From IMG/VR virus record IMGVR_UViG_3300032462_001224, positions 1 to 30,697 of that record: a stretch of 30,697 nucleotides of DNA; one strand, written 5' to 3'. The notes beneath the pieces were generated by a model. It was not told the DNA's origin. It did no database searches and saw only the letters and a list, made by a program, of their open reading frames with translations. A program made the position numbers and the translations under genes. This document shows positions 8,049 through 17,500 of the stretch, in pieces. The DNA comes from a virus. The stretch's first letter is position 1. The number at the start of each line of letters is the position of its first letter.

Positions 8049-8350
8049 CGTTTTTTGTTTGTTTCTTCATGGTCAACTAGCCATGCGTTCATTTGTTCTT
8101 GCCATCTTTGCATTGCGATACCCCGTAGTTCTTCTGGATTGACTCTAACAGGAGTTTCGTACAAGTCCAACAGCACTGCGTCTCCAGGAGGTACAGTAGC
8201 AAGCAACACCAACAATGTTGGACCAGCAGTCCACATTCCTCCGCTGTGCGCAAACAGCATTTTGGCTTGATATTTTTCTTTGAGCAAACGACGTGCAGCC
8301 ACATGGTCAAAACGAGCACGGCTAGTTTCAATTAATTGATCAGTATTCAT
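8045..8350 (-). CDS. Small conserved phage protein, first gene of the accessory cassette
   Basis: A 101-aa protein. The N-terminal third is helical and basic (LIETSRARFDHVAARRLLKE), the middle is hydrophobic (FAHSGGMWTAGPTLLVLLAT), and the C-terminal third reads LLDLYETPVRVNPEELRGIA and then QRWQEQMNAWLVDHEE. I do not recognise a domain with a known function. The length and style fit the small conserved proteins that accompany structural genes in marine T4-like phages. ATG at 8350 has no ribosome binding site: the -10 box of the promoter ends only eight bases upstream, so the message may start at or next to the ATG. The stop overlaps the glycosyltransferase ATG by four bases. Being first in the run, it may set expression of the whole cassette. 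Confidence 0.72.
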   Translation of the reverse strand: MNTDQLIETSRARFDHVAARRLLKEKYQAKMLFAHSGGMWTAGPTLLVLLATVPPGDAVLLDLYETPVRVNPEELRGIAMQRWQEQMNAWLVDHEETNKKR

Positions 8351-8357
8351 ATAGATT

Positions 8358-8386
8358 ATTATACAGGAAAGATAGACAAAAGTAAA
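8358..8386 (-). promoter_or_regulatory. Sigma70-like promoter for the accessory cassette
   Basis: On the minus strand TTTACT (8386-8381), a 17-base spacer, and TATAAT (8363-8358) form a good host-type promoter. TG stands directly before the -10 box. The predicted start of transcription falls near 8351-8350, on or beside the ATG of the 101-aa gene, implying a leaderless or nearly leaderless message. The -35 box overlaps the distal arm of the terminator stem. The match is by eye; other phage late genes here use a different box. Confidence 0.6.
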
Positions 8387-8403
8387 GGGCCCGAAGGCCC
8401 TTT
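8384..8403 (-). terminator. Rho-independent terminator ending the structural module
   Basis: Read on the minus strand, AAAGGGCC, loop TTCG, GGCCCTTT form a perfect 8-bp stem closed by a very stable C(UUCG)G tetraloop, followed by the U-rich run ACTTTTGTC. It lies 21 bases after the stop of the 332-aa virion gene and before the cassette promoter. The flanks also carry a T run in the other orientation, so it might act bidirectionally, although no plus-strand gene is evident. Confidence 0.8.
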
Positions 8404-8424
8404 TGGTAAAAAATTACAGTTTAA

Positions 8425-9423
8425 TTAAGCAACTGATGCTGCAATAGTCGGAGTGCCCCAAGATGCACTTGTCAAGTAAGTGGCACTCGGTACAAATAAC
8501 GTAACTACTGTTGCAGGTGCTGTACCAAACGATACGAATGGTGACGCAGAAGCAGTACCACCTGTGATCACGTTGTTACCGCCTGGTGCTGGATCGCCGC
8601 CTGGGTCAACCCAAGTTGTAGTCAACACCAATTGTGTGCCGCTTCCGGCTGTTTTGGCATTTATGCTAATATACTGTCCGGCATACGGAGCAGTATCAGC
8701 ATATTGACGATATACTTGTGTATCGCCGGTTGTAAAATTGAACCATCCTGTGCCAGTGGCCAGTGTATTTGGTGTGCCAGTGCCGCCAACTTTAGTAGTT
8801 CCTGTATAACTTGATGCTGCGATAACTTGTGGATTTAGTGCAGCGCCGCCGGTGATATAAATATCGCCAACCAATGTAGTAGCCAAGTCATTCCATTCTG
8901 CATCACCGTCATTACCGGTTGAAGTTTTGCTTGATTCCCATTTGATGCGTCCACCTGCGTTGAAGAAATAACGTGCAGCATTGGCAGTAGCAAATGTTAC
9001 AGTATGTGTAAATGTGATTGTCCAGGCTGCGTTAGCGGATCCAGTGTTTGTTGTTTTGCTTGCTGCGCCACTAAATGTTGTAGTTTGGGCACCACTTGCT
9101 GCTGCATTACCACGCTTGGCAATAAGACTAGTGATGTCTGTGTTTAGATCTGCTAAAATTGCAACAGTAGTTCCAGTTGTTGGATTTGCTCTACTTGTGA
9201 TAGTGGTGCCTTGATGACTTGCCATTGAAGTAATTTTACTATTCAATGTGGCCCACTGTGTTGCTGTGATGGTTGCTGCGACCGAAACTGTGGTCAGTGC
9301 TGTTTCCCCGTATCCTGCTGTGTCTGCACCAGTTGACCAAATTCCGTTTACGTTTGCTCCGTTTGTGCTAACAAACCCATTATAGTCTGTTGCCGCGATG
9401 ATACTACCTGCTGTATATGCCAT
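8425..9423 (-). CDS. Virion structural / tail-fibre-associated protein
   Basis: A 332-aa protein, strongly rich in Ala, Thr and Gly, with almost no charged helices. The N-terminus (MAYTAGSIIAATDYNGF) and the TAGYGETALTTVS...ITATQWATLN region are typical of marine phage virion proteins. NAARYFFNAGGRIKWESSK (about 146-165) is a recurrent signature of the same group, followed by long beta-rich stretches such as GTGWFNFTTGDTQVYRQY. It is the last gene before the terminator and shares the MAYT start and an AGYGE tetrad with the 426-aa fibre-like protein. Likely part of the tail fibre or baseplate periphery. The specific role is not known. ATG at 9423 follows a weak AAAGGGA site. Confidence 0.68.
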   Translation of the reverse strand: MAYTAGSIIAATDYNGFVSTNGANVNGIWSTGADTAGYGETALTTVSVAATITATQWATLNSKITSMASHQGTTITSRANPTTGTTVAILADLNTDITSLIAKRGNAAASGAQTTTFSGAASKTTNTGSANAAWTITFTHTVTFATANAARYFFNAGGRIKWESSKTSTGNDGDAEWNDLATTLVGDIYITGGAALNPQVIAASSYTGTTKVGGTGTPNTLATGTGWFNFTTGDTQVYRQYADTAPYAGQYISINAKTAGSGTQLVLTTTWVDPGGDPAPGGNNVITGGTASASPFVSFGTAPATVVTLFVPSATYLTSASWGTPTIAASVA

Positions 9424-9463
9424 TTTGTTTTTAATCCCTTTGTATTAGTTGATCAACATCAAC

Positions 9464-9478
9464 GCGAAAACTTCTCGC
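9464..9478 (-). other. Weak hairpin in the 78-bp gap between the two fibre-like genes
   Basis: The gap 9424-9501 contains GCGAGA, loop AGT, TTTCGC on the minus strand (six pairs, one of them G-U), followed by the palindrome GTTGATCAAC at 9448-9457. There is no T run, so this is not a convincing terminator. It might be an mRNA processing or stability element. No late-promoter box is visible in this gap. Confidence 0.3.
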
Positions 9479-9501
9479 TGGGTGATTTTAATCTTGTAGA
9501 A

Positions 9502-10782
9502 TCAATTGATTTTAACAATCGCTTCTACAATGCCTTGTTCTTCTGTTAATTTATCATTTAATGAACGACCAATAACATTAAACGCTGTTGCTTCTCCGGG
9601 CTGGGCAGCTCTTGCCAATCCATTTCCGGCCGAAACAAGTCTATCTCCTTTGCGCACCAACCCCATAGTGTTGACCGGGACACGTCCTGTCATTGCAACA
9701 GCAGGGTGAGTTGTGTCGGTACCAGCAAGACTGTTCATCAGGTAAGCAGCTCGTGTACTTATGACACCAAACACTTTTTCGCTTAGTTCATCTGTAACTC
9801 GAGTGATTTCGTTGGCACCTCCAAGTTCAACAACAGTACCTGCTTCTAGTTCAGCGTCAGCTGCAAAACGTTCTGCAACGTCGGCGTACTGAGCACTAAT
9901 GTTTGTGCCACTGATACTGCCAGTGGCACCATTGATTGTCATAGCAGTAGTTGGTACACCGCCTTTGTTGACATTGAATGTTATGTTGCCGTTGTTAGTT
10001 TGATTATACAGTGTTACTGCTGTTCCTGCAACCCCGATTCGGGCATCTTGATTGGAACCAACCGATAAACCGGTATTGTTCAAAACAGCAAATGTACCTG
10101 TTGTTGTTTCCGCAACGTTCTTTAACATAAAGTCGGACGGATCATACCCTTCAAGTGTTTGAGCAACACTTGCTGTACCCTGGAACAACGGAACTTGCGC
10201 ACCAACCAGTGTGCTCAGTGTGATACCGGGACGTACTGTTGTGTATCCTGCAATAGTGCTAGCCGGAGTAAATGCAGCATCCTTGCTGACAATACCAACA
10301 ATATTATCTTCAACAAACAATTTAATTACAACGTGTGCTACTGCCACGTTGTCAGTTATAGAATCAGCAATTGCGCCAGTTGTACCTTGTCCGGATGTAA
10401 ATGCCGGCCCAACTAGCAAAAATGCACTGCCTGTCCATACTTTAAGCTGTGCATTAACTGTGTCAAACCACAAATCGCCTGTTACGTTGTTTGTAGGAGC
10501 AGTTGCTTGGGCAGTAGTAGACGAAATCGTTTTCCACTGCGCGCCGTTGTAGGCTTTCATCAAACCAAGACTACTGTCCCACCAAAGTTGACCAGTTAAT
10601 GGTGCTCCTGGCGCTGTGGGGTTGGACGAATTTTCCAACAGGTGGATACAGTTTTCGTTTAAGAATTCACCGTACCCAGCGTAGTTTTTACCAACCAGTA
10701 TCATTGAACTGGAAGTGTTGATTGTACCATCTGCAACTGTAGCAAAGATTGTACCGTCTGTTAAGTTAATTGTATATGCCAT
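9502..10782 (-). CDS. Tail-fibre-like protein with C-terminal processing-type domain
   Basis: A 426-aa protein. The N-terminus MAYTINLTDGTIFATV and the block YAGYGEFLNENCIHLLEN are common at the start of marine phage fibre proteins. Two copies of a short module follow: GQLWWDSSLGLMKAYNGAQW at about 64-83 and GDLWFDTVNAQLKVWTG at about 102-118. The C-terminal third, from ISAQYADVAERFAADAELEA (about 294), contains VFGVISTRAAYL, AMTGRVPV, LVRKGDRLVS and GIVEAIVKI. This pattern resembles C-terminal fibre or appendage domains that act as intramolecular chaperones, some of which cut themselves off (Peptidase_G2-like). Whether this one cleaves is unknown. ATG at 10782 follows GGAG, and a NATAAATA box lies about 22 bases upstream. 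A receptor-binding role is plausible. Confidence 0.72.
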   Translation of the reverse strand: MAYTINLTDGTIFATVADGTINTSSSMILVGKNYAGYGEFLNENCIHLLENSSNPTAPGAPLTGQLWWDSSLGLMKAYNGAQWKTISSTTAQATAPTNNVTGDLWFDTVNAQLKVWTGSAFLLVGPAFTSGQGTTGAIADSITDNVAVAHVVIKLFVEDNIVGIVSKDAAFTPASTIAGYTTVRPGITLSTLVGAQVPLFQGTASVAQTLEGYDPSDFMLKNVAETTTGTFAVLNNTGLSVGSNQDARIGVAGTAVTLYNQTNNGNITFNVNKGGVPTTAMTINGATGSISGTNISAQYADVAERFAADAELEAGTVVELGGANEITRVTDELSEKVFGVISTRAAYLMNSLAGTDTTHPAVAMTGRVPVNTMGLVRKGDRLVSAGNGLARAAQPGEATAFNVIGRSLNDKLTEEQGIVEAIVKIN

Positions 10783-10803
10783 TTGTAGCTTACTCCGTTA
10801 ATT

Positions 10804-10812
10804 TTATTTATG
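10804..10812 (-). promoter_or_regulatory. T4-type late-promoter-like box before the 426-aa fibre gene
   Basis: CATAAATAA on the minus strand overlaps the TAA stop of the preceding gene and lies 22 bases before the ATG. T4 late promoters have TATAAATA, and marine T4-like phages have been described with NATAAATA. Matched by eye only, so moderate confidence. Confidence 0.45.
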
Positions 10813-11428
10813 CTGCACTAAGGTTCGTTAAAGTTTGGATACGAATTGTGTAATCAATCTGTATCTGTCTGTTCAAACTCTTTTGCACTGGGTGAAAGAT
10901 TACATGGGTAATCAAGCGCAGGTCTGTTGCACTGCCGTTCCATGTTTTGAGCCCTAGCTCGTCAAACACATATTCACCATTGAAATTTGTGCTGTTATCA
11001 AACGCTTGTTGTCCATTCGGCTCGCCGTAGTCCAACAAACATGTTACTAAAATATCCGTGTATACCTTGCCAGATGTATGTAATACTTGCATTTTGTTAT
11101 TGGCAGTATCAGTGTTGGCAGAAGAATTATCATCTACTACTTTGGAATATGTTTCGTTGTATAAATTAGCATTTTGACCAACTGTGTTTGGCGGCAAATA
11201 TGTAATAATACCTGTGGGATCTACACTTGATCCACCGTTGCCAAACGCCATTGAATATATCTGGCCGCCACCTTGAGCAGATGTTCTGTTGCTGAGTGTT
11301 TGAGCCATTGCATACGATATATTTTCGTAATGGATTGCGTTCTTTTTGTCCACTAATACTTCGCCGGTAGCAGGGACATGGATTTTAACAAATCCTTCAA
11401 TTTTGGCTAGGCCTGGCTGAAATATCAT
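10808..11428 (-). CDS. Virion-associated protein (marine T4-like tail family)
   Basis: A 206-aa protein. The N-terminal motif IEGFVKIHVPATGEVLVDKK (10-29) continues NAIHYENISYAMAQTL, a signature I associate with structural proteins of marine T4-like phages. The middle has GGQIYSMAFGNGGSSVDPTG. The C-terminal half is beta-rich, with FDELGLKTW and a final LNRQIQIDYTIRIQTLT strand pair. ATG at 11428 overlaps the stop of the preceding 45-aa ORF by four bases (ATGA), so the two are probably translated together, and they share the N-terminal motif. It lies between the giant baseplate gene and the fibre gene, which suggests a connector or fibre-attachment role by position. No enzymatic motif is visible. 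Confidence 0.7.
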   Translation of the reverse strand: MIFQPGLAKIEGFVKIHVPATGEVLVDKKNAIHYENISYAMAQTLSNRTSAQGGGQIYSMAFGNGGSSVDPTGIITYLPPNTVGQNANLYNETYSKVVDDNSSANTDTANNKMQVLHTSGKVYTDILVTCLLDYGEPNGQQAFDNSTNFNGEYVFDELGLKTWNGSATDLRLITHVIFHPVQKSLNRQIQIDYTIRIQTLTNLSAA

Positions 11429-11562
11429 GCTCGCTTCTCCACTATAACTTCCTTGGTTTTTGGGTCAAAAATACGAATATGTCCTTCAACAGAAATAGTC
11501 CCAGTTTCCTGGGGTTTTTTGGCCGGTACTGCTGGCTGTTGCGGTGTTGTATTTTGATTCAT
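11425..11562 (-). CDS. 45-aa small protein sharing the N-terminal motif of the next gene
   Basis: I found this short frame by hand. ATG at 11562 lies 16 bases after the giant gene, with AAGG about ten bases upstream, and TGA at 11427-11425 overlaps the next ATG (ATGA). The protein has a Pro/Gln-rich start (TTPQQPAVPAKKPQ) and then VEGHIRIFDPKTKEVIVEKR at 25-44. That stretch aligns with residues 10-29 of the 206-aa protein: E, G, I, P, T, E, V, V and K are identical, and most other positions are conservative. The tight spacing and shared motif make a real gene likely. It may be a free copy of an interaction motif, or a shortened duplicate. Function unknown. Confidence 0.7.
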   Translation of the reverse strand: MNQNTTPQQPAVPAKKPQETGTISVEGHIRIFDPKTKEVIVEKRA

Positions 11563-11578
11563 ACTTTATTTACCTTGA

Positions 11579-14500
11579 TTATTCGCCCCGTAAAAACCTT
11601 GCGGCATCTGTGTCAGTATCTTGCAATGCAACTCCGTTGCTTGGTGTTCCGGCACCGGGTGCATACCATGTGACACCACGTTGAACCAAGATAGTAATCT
11701 CGGCCCCGTCTGCTGGCGCAGTGTCAAACAACACAGTTACCGGATTTTCGTTAGTAACTGTGTATCCGGCTGTTTGCAACGTGCCGCCTACATACACTTC
11801 GATTGCTTCAATATCAACAGTACTATCAGCACCTGACACATCTATCAGCGAAGCAACAAATGATGTTGTTACACCATTGCCAAGATTTATACCCGACACC
11901 AATGGATAAGGTACGGTGGACACAATATAGTTTTGATATTGTGATTCTAATAGATTACCACGACTGATGTTGTAAACGTCTGTGTTTATGGCATGGCTGG
12001 CTGCGCCTGTTCCTGCTGTGCCGCGACGTAATCCACTTACAGTATTGGCATTGGTGTCACGAGTACGGTACATAATTCGTTCGCCATCTATAGTCAACAG
12101 TCCCCAAATATTGCTAGTTAAATTTGGTTGATTAAGTGCAGCAGCGTTGTAAACATGAATTGTATCGTCAGTGGCACTCAATGCCTGAGTCAAGTATGTT
12201 GTGGTTGCTGAAGTAATTCGATAAGTTGCTTGGACTTTGCGCATGTCTTGGAATATGCGGAATGCCATTGCTGCCGGAGCAATACTTAAAGTAAACTCGG
12301 TAATCATCACAGTATCCGTAGCCGACAATGTGTATCCACCTGCTAGTACAATTTCGTTGTTGACAATTGTGTAATCAACATTGTTGAATATCAAGCGACC
12401 GTTCAATGTGACAAACAATCGATCTGGATCTGTGTTTGTATGGTCCAAGAATAAGTTGTTGAGTGATACTGCTTGTGTTGCACTGTAATCAAATGTTCCA
12501 GCTTCGTTGATCACTATGCCAACATCAAAGTTCAAACTATCAAATGGTTCTGTCAGCGTTTGTGTGCCGCCCACCGGACCAACATACACTTGTGTCAACA
12601 AATCTTGCTGACGAGTGTCATTCCAACTTATTACGGAAATAATTTCACCAGTGACTGGCACAAGGCCACCGTACTGGTTAAACAACAGTTGGTCTCCGTT
12701 TATCACTGCTTGTGCATTGGTTGTTACACAAATTAAAATCTTTTCGCCATCTGATGGTGTTGTAGCAAATATTACAGAACGAGGCGTTTCTGTATCATAC
12801 GGCTCTACCAGGTAATCAATATTAAGAATCAACGGAACATCGTTCATGTATACACGAACTTCGTTATCGGCAATCAAGGCTTGACTAAATCCCAACCGCT
12901 GCGGTAACAAATATTCACTTGTGCCGTCGGCCAAGTATTGTGCGCCAGCAGCAGTTCTAACACGACGGCCACCAACGCTGACGTAGACATTGTCTGGGTT
13001 GGTATACTCCATGTTGTAATTTACTGTGTAACTGTATTGATTGGTGACACCTGTAATATTTTGAGTAACCGGAAGTGCCCAGCTATAATCTACTGTAGCA
13101 TTATCAACAGTTGTTAATCCAATGGCCCCGATCATCAAATAATCAGCTGCAGTATAAGTTTCTCCAAATGTCAACAATGTGCTTGTGGTGCCATTGCTGG
13201 CATAGGTGTAATTGATAGTTAAACTGCCATTGACAAATATAACAAACTCTTCAATCAACGAAAATTGAACAGGAACTACCAACAAGTTTCCAACTTCGTC
13301 GCCGTTGAACGAACGCTTGAGTAACTGGTTTCCGCCACCAATTTCATATAGCGACAGTGATATCACTTGACCTACATTTACATCATTGCTGGTTATTGTT
13401 ATAGTTTGATTTGCCCAATTGGCTGTGTAATCTACGTTACGATACAACACCAACCCAGTTGTTTGATTTACTACAAACATTGTAGCAGGGGTTGTTTCTA
13501 ATCCAGCAAAACTAAATGTTTCCTGAAGTGTTGTTACCTTGTATTTTTGTAGTTCAATGCGGAAACCATGTCCATCACGCGCCCAGTCTGCACCTGGTGT
13601 TGTGTAAACGCGCATATCCAGCGTGTCAAACTCGCTGCCGGGCACTAGTTCTTCTGGAGCATAACTTGAATATGTGTCAATATATTCTCCGCCATCTGCG
13701 TTGATGCTGGTGGCCAGCGTTCCCAAATACGGATCGTTATATGGGCTTTCGTAAATAGCATCCAATATAGTTTGATCGTAAGTGGGTTTTCCTTCCGGAC
13801 CATATGTTAAATTATCAAAAGGTGTTGTGTCAAACGGTGCCAAGTCAAAGCCTGGGTATTGGTCATATCCTACTCCGAACATTTGTACGCCTGGGTATTC
13901 AACTCCGTCAATCAGCAATGGTAAACTTAATCCGGGCTCGTTGACAGTAGGAGTATAAAATCCCATTGTACGATCAACGCCGCTCAGCAAAGCAGGGCTA
14001 ACTATTGTCCACTGATCTGGATCAAAGGTACTACTTTGAATTCCTGGGCTGTCATCGGCATCAGCTTGCCACACACGATTTAAATAACGCACTTGTGTGC
14101 CATTGTCGTAGTTTGCGTCAGCTTGCCATTCAACAATATCAGACGAGTATTCGTATCTGTCGTACTTGATTCTGGTAGTGACTTGGCGAACCAACTCATT
14201 GCCCATTGTTACTGCGGCAGCTGCGCCTGTACCGTTGCCACCAGTAAATGTTATTGTAGCAGTGGTTGTGTAGCTGCTGCCATAATTGTCAATTGTAACT
14301 CCGGTGACCTGGCCTGCGCCGTTGATTATAGCAGTCATTTCTGCTTGTTCAACACTGTTGCCAGTCACTGTGATTGTTGGCGCAACTGTGTAACCAGTGC
14401 CGCCGCTTGTAATAACAACGCTTTGAATACTCAATGTGTGATTGGCGTACCATTCGTCCCATGGCGTTTGTGCCCACACTGTTGAGTTGGACAATGTGTC

Positions 14501-17500
14501 AGCATTAAAGTTTGTATTGCTGACCGCCGTTGACTGTGTGTATGGCAACAATACTGGGCTAATAAATTCCGGAACAGTTAATGTTGAATCCCAGTATGAT
14601 GGTATGTCAAAGTCGGTTACTGACCCAGGGAAAGCATCGTTGCCGTTGTAAGACAAATTAAACTCACGAATTTGTGTGTGGTAAGGTTTAACTTCTTGTA
14701 TATAGTTCAATACAAAATCTTGATTGTCTTGGTTGTAAAACTGGTACGGTAACAAATTGCGGATCTTGTGATCTACATCAATCAAACTGGTTTTGATTAA
14801 CCATTCGGGTGCTGCAAATTCGCTCATTATATATTCAAACACCAGTGTCAACGCACGGTTACGTTCAATCAACAATTCATCAACAAACAACTGTTCGTTA
14901 ATTGCTTGAATAATCTTGCGAGTTTCAATCACCGGCTCTTGATCAAAATATTGTGCATCAAATACTTCTACGTCAAACCCAAAATTGCCAGCAGCATAAT
15001 TCCATAATGACTTGCTGAATTCAATTGTGCCATCCTCTAAGCCTACACGATCCCATCCAAGATCGGTACGTTGATAAATTTCAAATTTGCCTGTTCCCAG
15101 TGCGTTGGTTACTTTAACGCTGGCACCCACTGGTGCAGTGTTTAACGTTAGTGCAGACAGTCCGGCGTAGTTTGATACTGTGGCCACAGGGTTTAGATTT
15201 TTATTATAGCCAATCAAGTACCAGTCAATGTAACTCCAGTAACGACGTGTGTCGTAGTTTTGCACACGAATCAAAGTTAACTTTCTTGATCCAAATAGTG
15301 ATCCTGCAACAACGTCGTATATTGTCCAAAACCCAGAATTGGTTGAATCAGACACTACCAAATATTTGTATCCATAAGGCACAATACTTAAATTTTGATA
15401 ACTCAATTCATCTAGGTTGGCAATACGCTTGTTCCACGCACCTGAGCTGGCCGACGGCTCAGGCTCTCTGCTGTTGAGTATTGTAAAGTTCTTTGTTTCG
15501 CTAACAGGATACTGTGCCACAACTGTGTTGGCTCGTCCAAGATAATTTTCCAATGCCAAGAAACGATCAACAAACATGCTTTGACGTGGGCGGAATTCAA
15601 CACCATAGCGCATTGCTGGACTCAATTCAGCATCTGGCACATTGGCGCCCAACAGGTTGATACCAGAGAAACTGTCTTGTAGTTTTAAGTATAAACTATC
15701 GCTTAGGAAACTGTTGCTGCGCCCGGCAGCAATTAATTCGTATTCTTGGTGTACATTGTCGTCATTTACCAAACGATCGTATTCGATATGCAAAATTGTG
15801 TCTTGAGCACTTACCAAATCAAGCACATTGTATATTGCAACGGTGCTTGCATCCAATGGTGCAAGATATGCAATACCACTGGCACGTGGATATTCAATAT
15901 AGTTGGCAATTGCAGTGGTGCTGAGTTTTTTGCCTGCTGCAGTATTGACTGTAGAAATATTTCTTACCCAGAAATAATAACGAGTAGCAAAAATATTTTC
16001 AGAATTTAATTCAGCACGAGTAGTAAAACTCAAGAAGCTCAATGGAGTTCCTGGGCCTGTATAGTTAGAAGGTGTTACATCACTTTCGATCCACTGATAA
16101 ACGTCAATACGGCTGCCCGGGAATGTCTGTCCCCATCGACGGCTTGCGTAAACAATATCGTCTTGATTTGGATCAATGAAACGAACTGAGTTGGTGTCCC
16201 ACCAAATTTGACCAACTCTTAAAGCACTCCACGGATTGCCAACATTATGAATCGGGCCATTGCTGTAATTTGCAGGATCCACTGCACCAATGTAATCAAT
16301 GTTTTCACGGGCAACACCAAGTATCTTGCCTTGCAATGGATTGAAGAAATCCAAATAACTAGTAACTTGTGATTCTAATTTATCATACATGTAAACAGAA
16401 TTCAGCAAAGCAACATCTACCACGGGTGTTTGCTGATGTTTCACTGCCCATGCTTGTTTGCGTTCAGGGTTGTCAAATATAACAACTTGACCAAAATTAG
16501 CAAATTGGCTGTCTTCTAGATCGTTACCAGGAGCGCCAACCAACAGTTTGCTTGTTACGTAACTGAGTCCTGTTCCGTAGTTGTCCAGCTCGTTGGTTTT
16601 GTTGTTGTACAATTGTTGGCCAAACACAAACTTGCCAGGGTCGGTCACTGTGTCTGTTGCACTTGGCAAATAATCAAATGTGTACGCTACGCCACTTTGT
16701 ACGATTGTAGTTGAGAATATTGTGCTACGGTCATCAAAGTAAGTTGCATTGGCATCAAATGTAACTGGCTGATACATGTTGCCATTTGGCGCGCCAACAA
16801 CCAAAGTTGATGCAGTTGAGTCAACAGTCAGACTAGCACCAAAGCGAGCAAATTGGCTTGGATTTGGACTTGTGATAGTTTGTGTATATGAATAGTTCAC
16901 AAAGCCAATGTTGACAAACGCTGTGCCAGTAAGCCCAGGCAATACGTTCAATTTTGTTCCTGGCAATGCAGCAGCAGAGTTTATAACACTGATAGTCAAT
17001 ATGCCAGACACTACACGAATTATAGTTCCGCTGGCCGGTGTGCTACCAAATGTAACAATGCCAGTAGTGTTGTTGTAAGTGTAATTGACATTTATTGTTT
17101 GCAACACAGTGTCGGCGTATACCACTAGCGTATAGCTGTTGTATTTTGAATATGTTACACCAATGTCAAACGTTTTTACAAGTCCGTTGGCGGTAAAGTA
17201 CACATCGTCGCTGACTGCGGCTGTGACGTTTGGAATACCAATTCCGTCATTCAACGCAGCAATTGCTGTAACTAATCCTGCTACATTGTTGTTGGGAATT
17301 GCTGGTACAGCAACTTGATAATTGTTGACGCGAATTGTATCTCCTGCTGTTAAACTTGGATTTGCAACAGGTGATGAAATTATTCCGTACACACGAGCTT
17401 GATTAACGTTGCGCTGTACTGCGCCAGTGTCATCGTTGGCATTTTGCGGTGCACCCGAATAAATGCTACAGTTTGTTGAGCATAAATCTACATCCCATCC

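Noticed and set aside
8089-8331. 80-aa minus-strand frame overlapping the 101-aa gene
   Set aside because: It is an offset frame of the same DNA with a Cys/Leu-rich random look; the 101-aa frame has the ATGA coupling to the next gene.
1-8350. DNA hypermodification or queuosine-type pathway
   Set aside because: No base-modifying enzyme, nucleotide kinase or 7-deazaguanine gene is visible; radical SAM proteins of the N-twitch type alone do not support this.
1-8350. RiPP-like peptide maturation system
   Set aside because: The radical SAM proteins carry the auxiliary domain at the N-terminus and I found no precursor-peptide ORF or leader-binding domain in the window; it remains possible only if the substrate lies outside.
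9464-9478. Terminator between the 426-aa and 332-aa genes
   Set aside because: The stem is short with a G-U pair and no T run follows, so it was kept only as a weak hairpin.
14093-14485. 130-aa Cys- and Ala-rich plus-strand frame
   Set aside because: Its low-complexity composition follows from the reverse complement of Thr/Gly/Ala-rich repeats in the giant gene.
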